Below are positions 41,515-51,300 of a stretch of DNA of 64,000 bases, one piece after another. The DNA comes from DAOTVY01 sp041082245 (lineage in GTDB: Bacteria > Chloroflexota > Chloroflexia > DTKN01). The DNA lies in assembly GCA_041082245.1 (NCBI GenBank), contig JBDOIE010000110.1, positions 1 through 64,000 on the forward strand. Direction: 5' to 3'. The translations under genes and the position numbers were made by a program. Numbering within the stretch: position 1 is the first letter of the stretch; every line of letters begins with the position of its first letter. The notes below the pieces were generated by a model. The model saw only the letters and a program-made list of their open reading frames with translations. It ran no database searches and had not been told where the DNA came from.

Positions 41515-42642
41515 CTATCGCTCCACAACGTGCAGTTCATCCTCGCGGAAGACGGCCAGGGGCAGCTCTTCCTCCAGGCTTCGCCCGGCCTCGTAGTCGA
41601 AGAGCGCCTGGACCTCCTGCCCGATCGCGCGGAAGATGACCGTCAGCGGGATGTCGCTCGGACAACCATCCTCGCAGACCCCACACCCCACGCAGGAAGC
41701 CACCATGTGGTTCAAACGGGTGATCTGGAAGAGCAAGGTATCGGTCGGCATCCGCACGGCTCCCCGACGCCCAGCCCACTTCAGATACTGTTCCGAGGCG
41801 TGGTCGAACGTGGGGGTGCGGAAGATGCACTCCCGACAATAGCAGATCGGGCAGGTCACCGTGCAGTTGTGGCACCGCAGGCACGCGGAAAAGAGCGAAA
41901 GCAACCCCTCACGGGTGCGTACCTGCTCGCGGAAAGCGGCGAAAGCCTCGTCGCGGCGCGCCAGCCGCGCCTCGCGTAGCCGGGCGATCGCCTCCTGCCG
42001 ACCCGGCAGATCCCCCTCCTGAAGCCCCAGGACCCCGGCGAGTTCCGCGTGTGTCTCCTTCAGCTCCACCCCGATTTCCTTCCGCGGATCCGTGCCGATC
42101 CACTCCAGCCGCACATCCACGCCCTGCGGCACGAAATGTTCGCAGATGCGGCAGGCCGTGCGCAGCTCCCGGTTCGGCCAGCGGAACCCTTCGGTCGGCT
42201 CGACGCTCTCCAGCAACCGCATCGTCAGGTCGGGTGTCTCCGCAACCATCGCGCCGTAATCGAGCACCCGGAAGGCACCGTAGCAGTCGACGCCGACGGT
42301 CAGCACACGGGCGAGGTTCACCTGGCGAAGCTTGGTCAACTCGACCGTGGCCCGCCACTCACACGGTTTCAGCACCACGGCCAGCCGTTCCCGGGGTTCG
42401 GTGAAGGTCAACTGGGAAACCACCCGCGCCGATTGGATCGGCATCACCGGCGCGATCGGGTCGGCTTCCGCAAGGTGCGCCGGATCGCGCACCAGCGTTG
42501 GGACCAGGTTGCGCCCGTCGGGGGTAGCCACCGGGACCAGGACGCCGTCGACGACATTCTGCTCAAGCAGGAGAGCAAGCAGCCGCCTGAGCGTCCCCAG
42601 CGTGTCCCCTTGGGCAACAGGAACCGTTCCGCGAATTGGCAT
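41515..42642 (-). CDS. FrhB/FdhB-like ferredoxin protein (F420-hydrogenase beta family), dicluster
   Basis: The 375-residue protein has an FrhB-like N-terminal half with VLKPCEWRATVEL and GVDCYGAFRV, then a 4Fe-4S pair: CLRCHNCTVTCPICYC near residue 260 and CVGCGVCEDGCP near residue 315. Relatives are FAD/F420 or NAD(P) adaptor subunits of hydrogenases and Hdr complexes. The cofactor here cannot be read from sequence. It lies 11 bases upstream of the 2Fe-2S gene in the same direction. Confidence 0.78.
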   Translation of the reverse strand: MPIRGTVPVAQGDTLGTLRRLLALLLEQNVVDGVLVPVATPDGRNLVPTLVRDPAHLAEADPIAPVMPIQSARVVSQLTFTEPRERLAVVLKPCEWRATVELTKLRQVNLARVLTVGVDCYGAFRVLDYGAMVAETPDLTMRLLESVEPTEGFRWPNRELRTACRICEHFVPQGVDVRLEWIGTDPRKEIGVELKETHAELAGVLGLQEGDLPGRQEAIARLREARLARRDEAFAAFREQVRTREGLLSLFSACLRCHNCTVTCPICYCRECIFRTPTFDHASEQYLKWAGRRGAVRMPTDTLLFQITRLNHMVASCVGCGVCEDGCPSDIPLTVIFRAIGQEVQALFDYEAGRSLEEELPLAVFREDELHVVER

Positions 42643-42675
42643 CTTTGGACTCCTTGTACGGTAGCCGGATCGTGT

Positions 42676-43101
42676 TCAGATCGCCCACTCCTTACGCATC
42701 GGGTTAGGGCCTTTCTCCTTAAGGTATTGCACCATCTCGGTCACGGTGTCGGCGAAGCGCCGCCCCTCGCTGGCGCTGATCCAGCGCAGCCACACACGGT
42801 CTTCTTCCAGGCCCAACTGTCGCAGCACGCTCTGGAGAATGGCCACCCGGCGGCGCGCCTTGTAGTTGCCGCTCTGGTAGTGGCAGTCCCCCGGGTGGCA
42901 ACCGCCGATGAGGACGCCGTCCGCGCCCTCGATGAGCGCTTTCAGCACATAGACGGGGTCGACCGCCCCGCTGCACATCAGCCGGATGATGCGGATGTTC
43001 GGCGGGTACTGGATGCGCGAGGTCCCCGCCAGGTCGGCGCCCGTGTAGGTGCACCAGTTACACAGGAAGGCGACGATGCGGGGTTCGAACTCTTCGGGCA
43101 T
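42676..43101 (-). CDS. MvhD/FlpD-type electron adaptor
   Basis: The 141-residue protein begins with IVAFLCNWCTYTGADLAG, has RLMCSGAVDP, and GGCHPGDCHYQSGN. The [2Fe-2S]-binding cysteines of MvhD are apparent. MvhD normally connects hydrogenase, formate dehydrogenase or other electron donors to HdrA. The ATG at 43101 follows GGAGGAGACATCG. It shows that the HdrABC proteins of this operon form a typical Hdr-like super-complex. Confidence 0.93.
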   Translation of the reverse strand: MPEEFEPRIVAFLCNWCTYTGADLAGTSRIQYPPNIRIIRLMCSGAVDPVYVLKALIEGADGVLIGGCHPGDCHYQSGNYKARRRVAILQSVLRQLGLEEDRVWLRWISASEGRRFADTVTEMVQYLKEKGPNPMRKEWAI

Positions 43102-43171
43102 CGATGTCTCCTCCGCTCGCAAACGGACGTGCCGCAGGGCGGGAGCGCGGCTCCCGCCCTGCCCGTCCGGA

Positions 43172-43816
43172 CTAGGTCGTGCGGATGTCGCGCAGTTCGG
43201 CATCCGCCTGCTGCACCGCCGTACGCACTTGGTCTTCCGTGATCCCACGTACCTTCATCGTGATGCGGCCGTGGCTGCGGTCCTCGCCGTAGAAGGTGCC
43301 CAGAGAGAGGATGTCGCCGCCCTGGCCAGCGATCGCGGAGGCGAGCCGGGCAAGCGAACCGGGCTCGTTTCGGACCGCTACGCTGACCCGCAGCCCCTGC
43401 TCTCGGGCCCCCAGCATCTCCAGGAAGACCTTGAAGAGGTCTGTCTCGGTGATGATCCCCACCAGCCGGCCGTCCTCGACCACTGGCAGCCCACCGATCT
43501 TGTGGTCGACCATGATGCGCGCCGCCTCTTCGATCGGGCAATCCGGGCAAACGGTGATCACCTCGCGCGTCATGATCTCCTTCACCTTGAGCTTGGAGAG
43601 CAGGTAGCCGATCTCGTAGACGCTCAGGCTGGTTGCGGGAGAAGGGGATGCGTAGAGCAGGTCCTTTTCCGAAACGATCCCGAGAAGGTTTCCGTGTCGG
43701 TCGATCACAGGCAGGCGACGAACACGGTTCTGCCGCATGAAGCTCAGCGCTTCGGTCACCGAGGTATCCGGCTCGATGGTAATCGGATGGGTGGACATAC
43801 GCTCCTTTACCAGCAT
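43172..43816 (-). CDS. CBS-pair and ACT domain protein
   Basis: The 214-residue protein carries two CBS domains (residues about 1-60 and 75-130, each with RRLPVIDRHGNLLGIVSEKD or GGLPVVEDGRLVGIITETD type motifs). An ACT domain follows (about 140-210, ending in the IRTT tail). Both bind small ligands such as adenosyl compounds or amino acids. It probably senses energy state for the Hdr-fumarate operon. Start ATG 43816 follows GAGGAGTGCC. It shares its layout with AcuB-like proteins. Confidence 0.82.
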   Translation of the reverse strand: MLVKERMSTHPITIEPDTSVTEALSFMRQNRVRRLPVIDRHGNLLGIVSEKDLLYASPSPATSLSVYEIGYLLSKLKVKEIMTREVITVCPDCPIEEAARIMVDHKIGGLPVVEDGRLVGIITETDLFKVFLEMLGAREQGLRVSVAVRNEPGSLARLASAIAGQGGDILSLGTFYGEDRSHGRITMKVRGITEDQVRTAVQQADAELRDIRTT

Positions 43817-43832
43817 GGCACTCCTCCTCTGT

Positions 43833-46800
43833 TCACTCCAGCGCCTCGTCGACCATCGCCACCAGCTGGGCTTTCTCGAAGCCCAGATGCTGGGTCGCAC
43901 CGCTCGGACAAGCTACCGCACAGGCTCCGCATCCCTGGCAGAGGACCTCGATAACCTCCGCGACGCGGGTTTCTTCGTTCAGCACACGGGCATCGTACGG
44001 ACAAACGGCCACGCAGAGGCCACACCCCTTGCAGAGCCGGCTGTTCACCTGGGCGACGATCGCCTGGCCTTCCAGACGATCCTTGCTGAGCAGGGTGGCC
44101 GCCCGGACGGCGACTCCCTGTGCCTGCGCGATCGCATTCTCGATCGGCATCGGCGAGTGCGCCAGGCCGCAGAGGAAGATGCCGTCAGCGGCAAAGTCGA
44201 GCGGGCGCAGCTTCACGTGCGCCTCCAGGAAAAAGCGATCCTGCGTGAGCGGCACCTTGAGCATCTGCGCCAGGGCAGCCTGCTCCGGGCGCGGCACGAT
44301 CCCCGTGCTCAGCACGAGCCAGTCGGCCGGCAGGCCGATCGGTTCTTCCCCCGGGCTGCGGACGGTGATACGCAGCGAATCGCCTTCCACACTGACCTCC
44401 GGCGGTTCCTCCGGCCGGTATTCGAGAAACACGACGCCCTGGCGCCGCGCCTCTTCGTAGTAGACTTCCTGGAAACCGTAGGCGCGGATGTCGCGGAAGA
44501 GCACTGTTACCCGGGCGAGCGGTTCGAGACGTTTGAGCCGCAGCGCGTTCTTGAGCGCCGAAGCGCAGCAGATGCGCGAGCACCAGGGGTGCTCCTCGTT
44601 CCGCGATCCCACGCACTGGATCATCACCACGGAAGGCGGGCGCCCCAATCCGAGCACGGCGCCCGAGTGGTTCACGAGCTGCGCCTCGAACTCCCGCTGG
44701 GTCAGGACGCGTGGATGCTGGCCGTACAGGTACTCCCCGGGCTTCGGTTCGTAGGCCTCCGCTCCGGTCGCAACGACGATCGCGCCATGGGCGATCTCCT
44801 CCACGCGCCCTTCGCTGGCCAGGTGCACCCGGCTCACAAAGCGTCCCACGTATCCGCCGACCTCGAGCAGTTCGGCACGGGTATAGACACGGACGCGCGG
44901 ATGCGCAAGCACCCGGGCGACCGTCTCCTGAAGGAGCGCCTGGGGGTCGTTCCCGTAAAGCGTGTAGTGGAGATGGCGGAGATGTCCGCCCAGTTCCGCT
45001 TCACGCTCGATCAGGGTGACCGGGAAGCCCTGCTCCGCCAGCGCAAGCGCGGCAACCATACCGGAGAGGCCCCCGCCGATCACCAGTGCGCTCTGCTCGA
45101 TCTCGATCGACGGCCGGTAGATCGGGCGCAATCGCAACGCCTTGGCGACCGCCATGCGCACGAGGTCCTTGGCCTTTTCCGTCGCTTCCTCCGGTGTCGC
45201 CTTGTGCACCCAGGAATCCTGTTCCCGGATGTTCGTCATCTCGAAGAGGTAAGGGTTCAGTCCCGCTTCGCGGATCGTGTCCTGGAAGAGCGGCTCATGG
45301 GTGCGCGGGGTACACGAGGCCACGACCACGCGGTTCAGGCGCAGCTCGCGCACGGTGTCCGTGATCTTCTTCTGGGTATCCTGCGAGCAGGTATACAGGT
45401 TATGCTCCGCGTACGCGACGCCCGGCAGGGTGCGCGCATACTCCACCACCGCAGGGACATCTACCACGCTCCCGATGTTGATCCCGCAGTGGCAGATGAA
45501 CACCCCGACGCGCGGTTCCTCGAAACGCACGTCCAGTTCGGGCGGGTAGGTCTTGCTTCGCGTGAGCGTGCCACGCGCGGGGGCCAGCAGCCGGGCCGCG
45601 GCTGCTGCTGCCGCCGACGCTTCCACCACCGTTTCCGGGATGTCCTTCGGCCCCCGGAAGGCCCCGGCGACAAAGATCCCCGGGCGCGAAGTCTCGACCG
45701 GCGCAAACTCGGACGTCTGGGCGAAACCGTAGCGGTTCAACCGCACCCCCAGCCGCTCCGCAAGCGCCCGCGCCTCCGTTCCCGCGACCAGCCCCACCGA
45801 CAGGACAACGAGGTCGAACTGCTCCTCCACCACCGCCCCGTCGGGCCGGGTGTAGGTGAGACGCAGGTCGCGGGTCTCGGGGTCCTCCTTCAGCGAGGAG
45901 ATGAAGGAACGGATGTAGCGCACCCCGTGCTCGCGCATCGCGGTCTCGTAGTAGGCATCGAACCCCTTCCCGAATGCCCGCACATCCAGGAAAAAGATCG
46001 TCGGCTCGATATCCGGCGCGTGCTCACGGGCGATGATCGCCTCCTTGGTCGCGTACATGCAGCAGACCGAAGAGCAGTAGTTCTGGTCGCAGCGGCTTTC
46101 GCGCGAGCCGATGCACTGGATCCAGGCGATGCGGCGGGGTTCGCGTCCGTCGGAAGGGCGGGTGATGTGCCCGGCGAAGGGACCCGAGGCCGAGAGCATC
46201 CGTTCGAACTCGATCGAGGTGAGGACATTCGGATACCGGCCGTAGCCGAACTCTTCCTTCAGCCGGGCATCGTACAGCCCGACCCCCGGGGTCAGGATGA
46301 CCGCCCCCACCTCGAGCGCCCGCACCTCTTCCGTCATCTCGTGGTTGACCGCTCCGGCCTTGCAGGCGCGGGCGCACGCGAGGCATTCGGAGCAGATGCC
46401 GCACTCCAGGCACCGCTCCGCCTCTGCGCGTGCTTCTTCCTCACTCAGCGGGAGATCCACTTCCACGAAGGAACGTATCCGTTCTTCCACCGGCCGCTGC
46501 TTCTTCTGCAGCCGTGGCCGCATCACGATTCGCCCCTCTGCCCGGGCGGAGGCAATCTCCTCGTCGCTCAGCTCGACCACCGGCTGCAGCACCGGTTCCC
46601 GCAGCCCCGCTTCGCCGCGCAGGTAGCGATCGATCGCGCGCGCGGCGCGGTGTCCGGCGGCGATCGCGTCGACCACGAACGTGGTTCCGGTCACCGCGTC
46701 GCCCCCGGCAAAGACGCCCGGACGGGACGTCATCAGCGTCTCCGGATCCACGACAAGCGTGCCGTTCCGGCGCACTTCCAGCCCGGCCGCGGCGAAAAAG

Positions 46801-48305
46801 CCGGTCTGCGGCACCTGACCGATGGCAAAGATCACCACGTCGGCCGGCAGGACGTGCTCCGTACCGGGCCGCACGTCCATATCCGGCCGTCCGTCCGGGT
46901 GAAAGCCGCGGAAATCCACTTCTGCGCACCGGACGCCGGCCACGTGCCCATCCCGGGAAACGATCTCCAGGAAGGTGCGGGAGGGAAAGATCCGCACGCC
47001 CTCTTCCTCCGCCTCCTCGATCTCCCAGGGGTGCGCAGGCATCTGGCCGCGCGATTCCAGGCAGGCCGCGCCGACCTCCCGGGCCCCCAGGCGAAGCGCG
47101 GTGCGGGCGCAGTCCATCGCGACGTTTCCGCCTCCCAGCACAAGCACCTGCTTGCCCGTAAGGTCGGGCGGCCGGCCCAGGGCGGTCTCGCGGAGGAACT
47201 CGGTGTTCAGCAGCACCTCCGGCAGGTCCGCCCCGGGTATCGAGAGTTTGCGCCCCTGGTGCGCGCCCACGGCCAGGAACACGGCCTGGAAGCCGGAGGA
47301 GAATAGCGCGTCCAGATCCTCGACCCGCGTATTCAGTTTCAACTCCACTCCCTGGGCCAGGATGGCATCGATCTCGCGCTGCACAAGCTCGTAAGGCAGC
47401 CGGTAGGCCGGGATCCCCACGCGCATCATCCCGCCGGCGACCGGCAGCGCTTCAAAAACGGTCACCTGGTAGCCTAACCGGGCCAGATCGAGCGCGCAGG
47501 TAAGCCCTGCCGGCCCGGCGCCCACGACCGCCACCCTCCCCAGCGGCTCCTGGTCGGGGGAGCGCTTTTCCTGAGCGGCAGGCACAGAAACGCCGTTCGT
47601 CCATGCCCAATCGACGACGAAGCGCTTGAGGCGCATGATGGAAAGTGGCTCGTCCACACGGCCTCGCGAGCAGGCGTCTTCGCAGCGGTGGTTGCAGATG
47701 CGGCCGCAGATCGCCGGGAAGGGGTTGTCCTCCAGGATGGTACGGTACGCTTCCTCGTACCGGCCCTGGTGGACGAGCGCGATGTACCCCTCGGCGCGCT
47801 GGTGGATCGGGCAGGCGTTGCGACAGGGCGCTGTACCCCGTTTCTCGATCGCGAAGGCGTTCGGTGTGGCTTGGGGATAGAGCTTGTAAGTCGCTTTGCG
47901 CGTGGAGAGGTTCGCGTTGAACGGGTCCGGCAGCACGATAGGGCAGGCCTCGGCACAGTCGCCGCAGCCCGTGCACTTGCTCAGGTCGATGAAGCGCGGC
48001 CGCTGGCGCACGTATGCGGTAAAGCGCCCTGGTTCCCCTTCGACTCGCTCGAGCTCGGCCATGGTGAGGATCTCGATGTTCAGGTGTCGGCCGCACTCGA
48101 CGAGCTTCGGGGAGAGGATACACATCGCGCAGTCGTTTGTGGGGAACGTCTTGTCCAGCATGGCCATCGTTCCCCCGATGGCCGCGGCCTTTTCCACAAG
48201 GTAGACCTTGAAGCCGGAGTTCGCCAGGTCGAGAGCGGCCTGCATCCCTCCGATGCCGCCGCCCACAACGAGTACCGCGCCGACAACGCCTTTCTCTTCC
48301 ATCAT
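43833..48305 (-). CDS. Giant HdrA-GltD-HdrA fusion (1,490 residues)
   Basis: The N-terminal HdrA-like FAD fold has GGGIGGMQAAL near residue 16, DCAMC near 59 and a 4Fe-4S motif CTGCGDCAEACP near 111. It is interrupted by a GltD/NfnB-like NAD(P)H segment (about 155-640). That segment carries CRNACP, CGRICNHRCEDAC, VAVVGAGPAGLTCAL and VLGGGNVAMD motifs. HdrA resumes with CLECGICSECLACARACK and CIGSRESRCDQNYCSSVCCM. A second HdrA copy (about 920-1490) starts VGVFICHCGINIGSVVDV and ends in two 4Fe-4S motifs. Two HdrA FAD sites plus a pyridine-nucleotide flavin site suggest electron bifurcation. It starts one base after the kinase stop. Confidence 0.88.
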   Translation of the reverse strand: MMEEKGVVGAVLVVGGGIGGMQAALDLANSGFKVYLVEKAAAIGGTMAMLDKTFPTNDCAMCILSPKLVECGRHLNIEILTMAELERVEGEPGRFTAYVRQRPRFIDLSKCTGCGDCAEACPIVLPDPFNANLSTRKATYKLYPQATPNAFAIEKRGTAPCRNACPIHQRAEGYIALVHQGRYEEAYRTILEDNPFPAICGRICNHRCEDACSRGRVDEPLSIMRLKRFVVDWAWTNGVSVPAAQEKRSPDQEPLGRVAVVGAGPAGLTCALDLARLGYQVTVFEALPVAGGMMRVGIPAYRLPYELVQREIDAILAQGVELKLNTRVEDLDALFSSGFQAVFLAVGAHQGRKLSIPGADLPEVLLNTEFLRETALGRPPDLTGKQVLVLGGGNVAMDCARTALRLGAREVGAACLESRGQMPAHPWEIEEAEEEGVRIFPSRTFLEIVSRDGHVAGVRCAEVDFRGFHPDGRPDMDVRPGTEHVLPADVVIFAIGQVPQTGFFAAAGLEVRRNGTLVVDPETLMTSRPGVFAGGDAVTGTTFVVDAIAAGHRAARAIDRYLRGEAGLREPVLQPVVELSDEEIASARAEGRIVMRPRLQKKQRPVEERIRSFVEVDLPLSEEEARAEAERCLECGICSECLACARACKAGAVNHEMTEEVRALEVGAVILTPGVGLYDARLKEEFGYGRYPNVLTSIEFERMLSASGPFAGHITRPSDGREPRRIAWIQCIGSRESRCDQNYCSSVCCMYATKEAIIAREHAPDIEPTIFFLDVRAFGKGFDAYYETAMREHGVRYIRSFISSLKEDPETRDLRLTYTRPDGAVVEEQFDLVVLSVGLVAGTEARALAERLGVRLNRYGFAQTSEFAPVETSRPGIFVAGAFRGPKDIPETVVEASAAAAAAARLLAPARGTLTRSKTYPPELDVRFEEPRVGVFICHCGINIGSVVDVPAVVEYARTLPGVAYAEHNLYTCSQDTQKKITDTVRELRLNRVVVASCTPRTHEPLFQDTIREAGLNPYLFEMTNIREQDSWVHKATPEEATEKAKDLVRMAVAKALRLRPIYRPSIEIEQSALVIGGGLSGMVAALALAEQGFPVTLIEREAELGGHLRHLHYTLYGNDPQALLQETVARVLAHPRVRVYTRAELLEVGGYVGRFVSRVHLASEGRVEEIAHGAIVVATGAEAYEPKPGEYLYGQHPRVLTQREFEAQLVNHSGAVLGLGRPPSVVMIQCVGSRNEEHPWCSRICCASALKNALRLKRLEPLARVTVLFRDIRAYGFQEVYYEEARRQGVVFLEYRPEEPPEVSVEGDSLRITVRSPGEEPIGLPADWLVLSTGIVPRPEQAALAQMLKVPLTQDRFFLEAHVKLRPLDFAADGIFLCGLAHSPMPIENAIAQAQGVAVRAATLLSKDRLEGQAIVAQVNSRLCKGCGLCVAVCPYDARVLNEETRVAEVIEVLCQGCGACAVACPSGATQHLGFEKAQLVAMVDEALE

Positions 48306-48306
48306 C

Positions 48307-51300
48307 CTATGCCTCGTGGTCCTTCAGAGGGTGCGTTTCCCCTGCCGGCAGGGCAATATAGAAAGTTGCCCCCTGGCCCGGTTCGCTCTTGACCCAGACG
48401 TGCCCTCCGTGGGCACGGACGAGCAGCCATGCAATGTGAAGCCCCAGTCCGGTTCCTTCTTCCTGTCGCACGAGCGGATGGTCGCTCCGGAAAAAGCGGG
48501 TGAAGAGGCGACGCTGGTCCTGCCGGCTGAGGCCGATCCCGGTATCCTGCACGGTCAGCACGATACAGGGAAGCTGTATCACCCGCTCGACCTGTCCATC
48601 CCCTGGGATCTGCTCCGGATCCTCAACCCTCCGGAGCCTCACGACGACCGTCCCGGGCGCCGGAGTGTACTTGTATGCGTTCGACAGCAGGTTGTCGAGC
48701 ACCTGGACCATGCGCTCCCGGTCCGCCTCCACGGCCGGGACGTCGTCGGGCAGATCCAGCTCCAGCCGAAGCCCCTTACGCTCCATCCGCGGCCGCCAGG
48801 TGGCCGCGCACTCCAGGGCCACTTCCTGAAGGTAGAGCGGAGCCCTACGGAGCTGGATACGACCGGCCTCGATGCGGCTGACCTCGAGGAGGTCCTTCAC
48901 CAGTGCGTCCAGTCGGGCGATGTTCGACTTGAGCACGGCCAGGAAGCCGCGCAATGTCCCGACATCCACCCGTTCGCCTTCCTGCTCGATCAACTCGGCA
49001 TAGCCCCAGATGGTCCCCATCGGAACCTGCAGCTCATGGGCCACCCGGGAGAGGAACTCTCCTTTCGCCTCGTAGGCCTGCCGGAGCGCCTGGTAGAGGC
49101 GCGCGTTCTCGATCGCCGTCGCGGCCTGGTTCGCAAAGATCTCCAGCATTTCGATCGTATCCCGCGAAGGGACCTGGCGGTCGGCCGGGTCATCGACCGA
49201 AAGGATCCCGAGGAGGCGGTCCCGCCCGCGGAGCGGGACAAAGAGCGCACACCGCTCGTTCCACTCTCCAGGCTGACGCGGGCCGAGATCCGGGATGTAG
49301 ACCCCCTGGTCGCCGTGCGGCTCCCACTGGAGCGCCTCCTCAGGGCCGATCAGGTAGCTGTGGCTGACGCGCCACTCCGGGCGCATTACTGCCTCGTACA
49401 TCGCGAGCGGTGGATGCTCTGCCTGCATCCGCTTCAGCACCGCAGGATCCAGGCCGACTGCTGCCGCGCGCCGTACGACGGTCGGGTCCTCCTCATCGGC
49501 CAGACTGAGCAGGACGATACGGAAACCCAGCGTATCTCGGATCGCCTCGACCACGAGCTGCAACACCTGGTCGAGCTCCATGTTCGCCCGCAGGGCGTTT
49601 CCCAACTTGAGCACCTCGGCGAGGTGACGCGCACGTCGATCCAGGCCGTCCCGCTGCTGGACAAGTTGCTGGTAGAGGAGCGCGTTCTCGAGCGCGACGG
49701 CGGCGTGGTCCGCCACATGGCGGAGAAACAGCCGGGCATCTTCATCGACCGTCCGCCCGGGTGCCATCACCAGGTGCAGAAAGGCCAGCAGGTTGTCCTC
49801 GCGGATGAGCGGGCAGAACAGGTGCAACGGATTTCCCTCGAGCGGGGGGGCTCCTGCGGGGATCGCGTCGTGGGGCAGCGCGAGCACCGGTTCCTCTGCC
49901 TCCAGCAGTGCCGGCAAGAGCGCTTGCCAAACCTCGTGCCATCGCGCGTCCGAGGGCCACTCGACGGTGACCAGGGGAGAACAGCTCTGGGCTTCCCCCT
50001 GGCAATGCACGAGCGCGCCCTGTGTCGCTTCGATCGCTTCACAGGCTACCTCAAGCGTCTCTTCCGCGACCTGCCTGGGGTCCAGCGCAACACAGGCCAG
50101 GGTGCGCGCAAAGCGAGCCAGCCGGCTGAGTTCCTCGAGCCGCCGGTCCAGCGCCCGATCCATCTGCTCGATGAGCCGGGCGTTCTCGATGGCAACGGCT
50201 GCCTGGTTCGCGACCGCGCTCAGGAGCGTCAGGTCTTCGACTTCGAACGTGCGCTCGGGGTCGTGGCTGTGCACCGCCAGGAACCCCAGCGGCCGGCCGG
50301 CGTGCACGATCGGCACGCCCATCCAGGCAGTCGGTGTGCGGCCACTCCCATCCAGCCCCAGGCTGCGAACCGTCTCCTCCACCTGTTCCCGAATCAGCAA
50401 GGGTTGCTTGGTCCGAATCAGGTAATCGCCCAGACGGTTGCCGCCACGGCGCGGCGGGCGGAAAACGCGTTGCCCGTCTTCCGTAGCGATCGGGAAGGAC
50501 ATCTCATCGCGCTCGCTATCGTACAGGCCCAGCTCAAAGTTTGTCGTATCCAGAACCTTGCCCGTCAGCTCGTAGATCGCCTCCAGCACCTCGGATAGCC
50601 GATGCGCAGCGTTGATCTCGCGGCCGATCTCGTTCAACGCCGCAAGTTGCCGCACGCGCCGTTCGCGCTCCGAGAAGAGACGCGCATTTTCGACCGCGAC
50701 CGCTGCCCGGTCCGCGAGCGCCTCCAGCAGTTCCAGCTCCTCGGCGTCGTACCGCTCACCGGATCGCTTCTCGCCAAGGTTGAGCCACCCGACCAGCCGC
50801 CCCTGGATCGATAAGGGGAGAAAGAACGCCGCCTGCAAGCGAGCGACGCGTTGACGCTCTTCCTCGGGCAAGGTGTTCAGCCACCGCTCTCTCATCGGAT
50901 CGTTTGGCACCGCTGCACGGGTACCGTGCAACCGGGTAACCAACCGGTCCGTTTCGTGAAAGACGGGCGCCTGCGCCGGGTCGAGAGCGGGGACGCTCCC
51001 GTAGAGACGGTAATGGCCCCGGGAAGGCTCGAAGAGGTACAGGGACGCCCGATCCAGGTGCATCGCCCCCACGATCCGCTGCAGGATGGTGTCGCACAGG
51101 TCGGGCAGGGCCATCAGTTGTCCCAGCGATTGAGCGAATGCCTGCACCGTGCGGCGAAAGTTCACACGCTCCCGATACAGCAACCGATCGACCGCCTCGC
51201 GCAGGTACCGTTGTAGCGGGGCGACCAGGATGGCCGCCAGGATAATCAGGAAGGCCAGGCCAACTGGTTCGTCTGGCCGGATCCATCCGGGGGCGATCCG

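Noticed and set aside
43737..47306. 1,189-residue open frame on the plus strand
   Set aside because: It lies antisense to the HdrA fusion. It is a shadow of high-GC coding sequence, with Arg/His-rich low-quality composition, and has no ribosome site.
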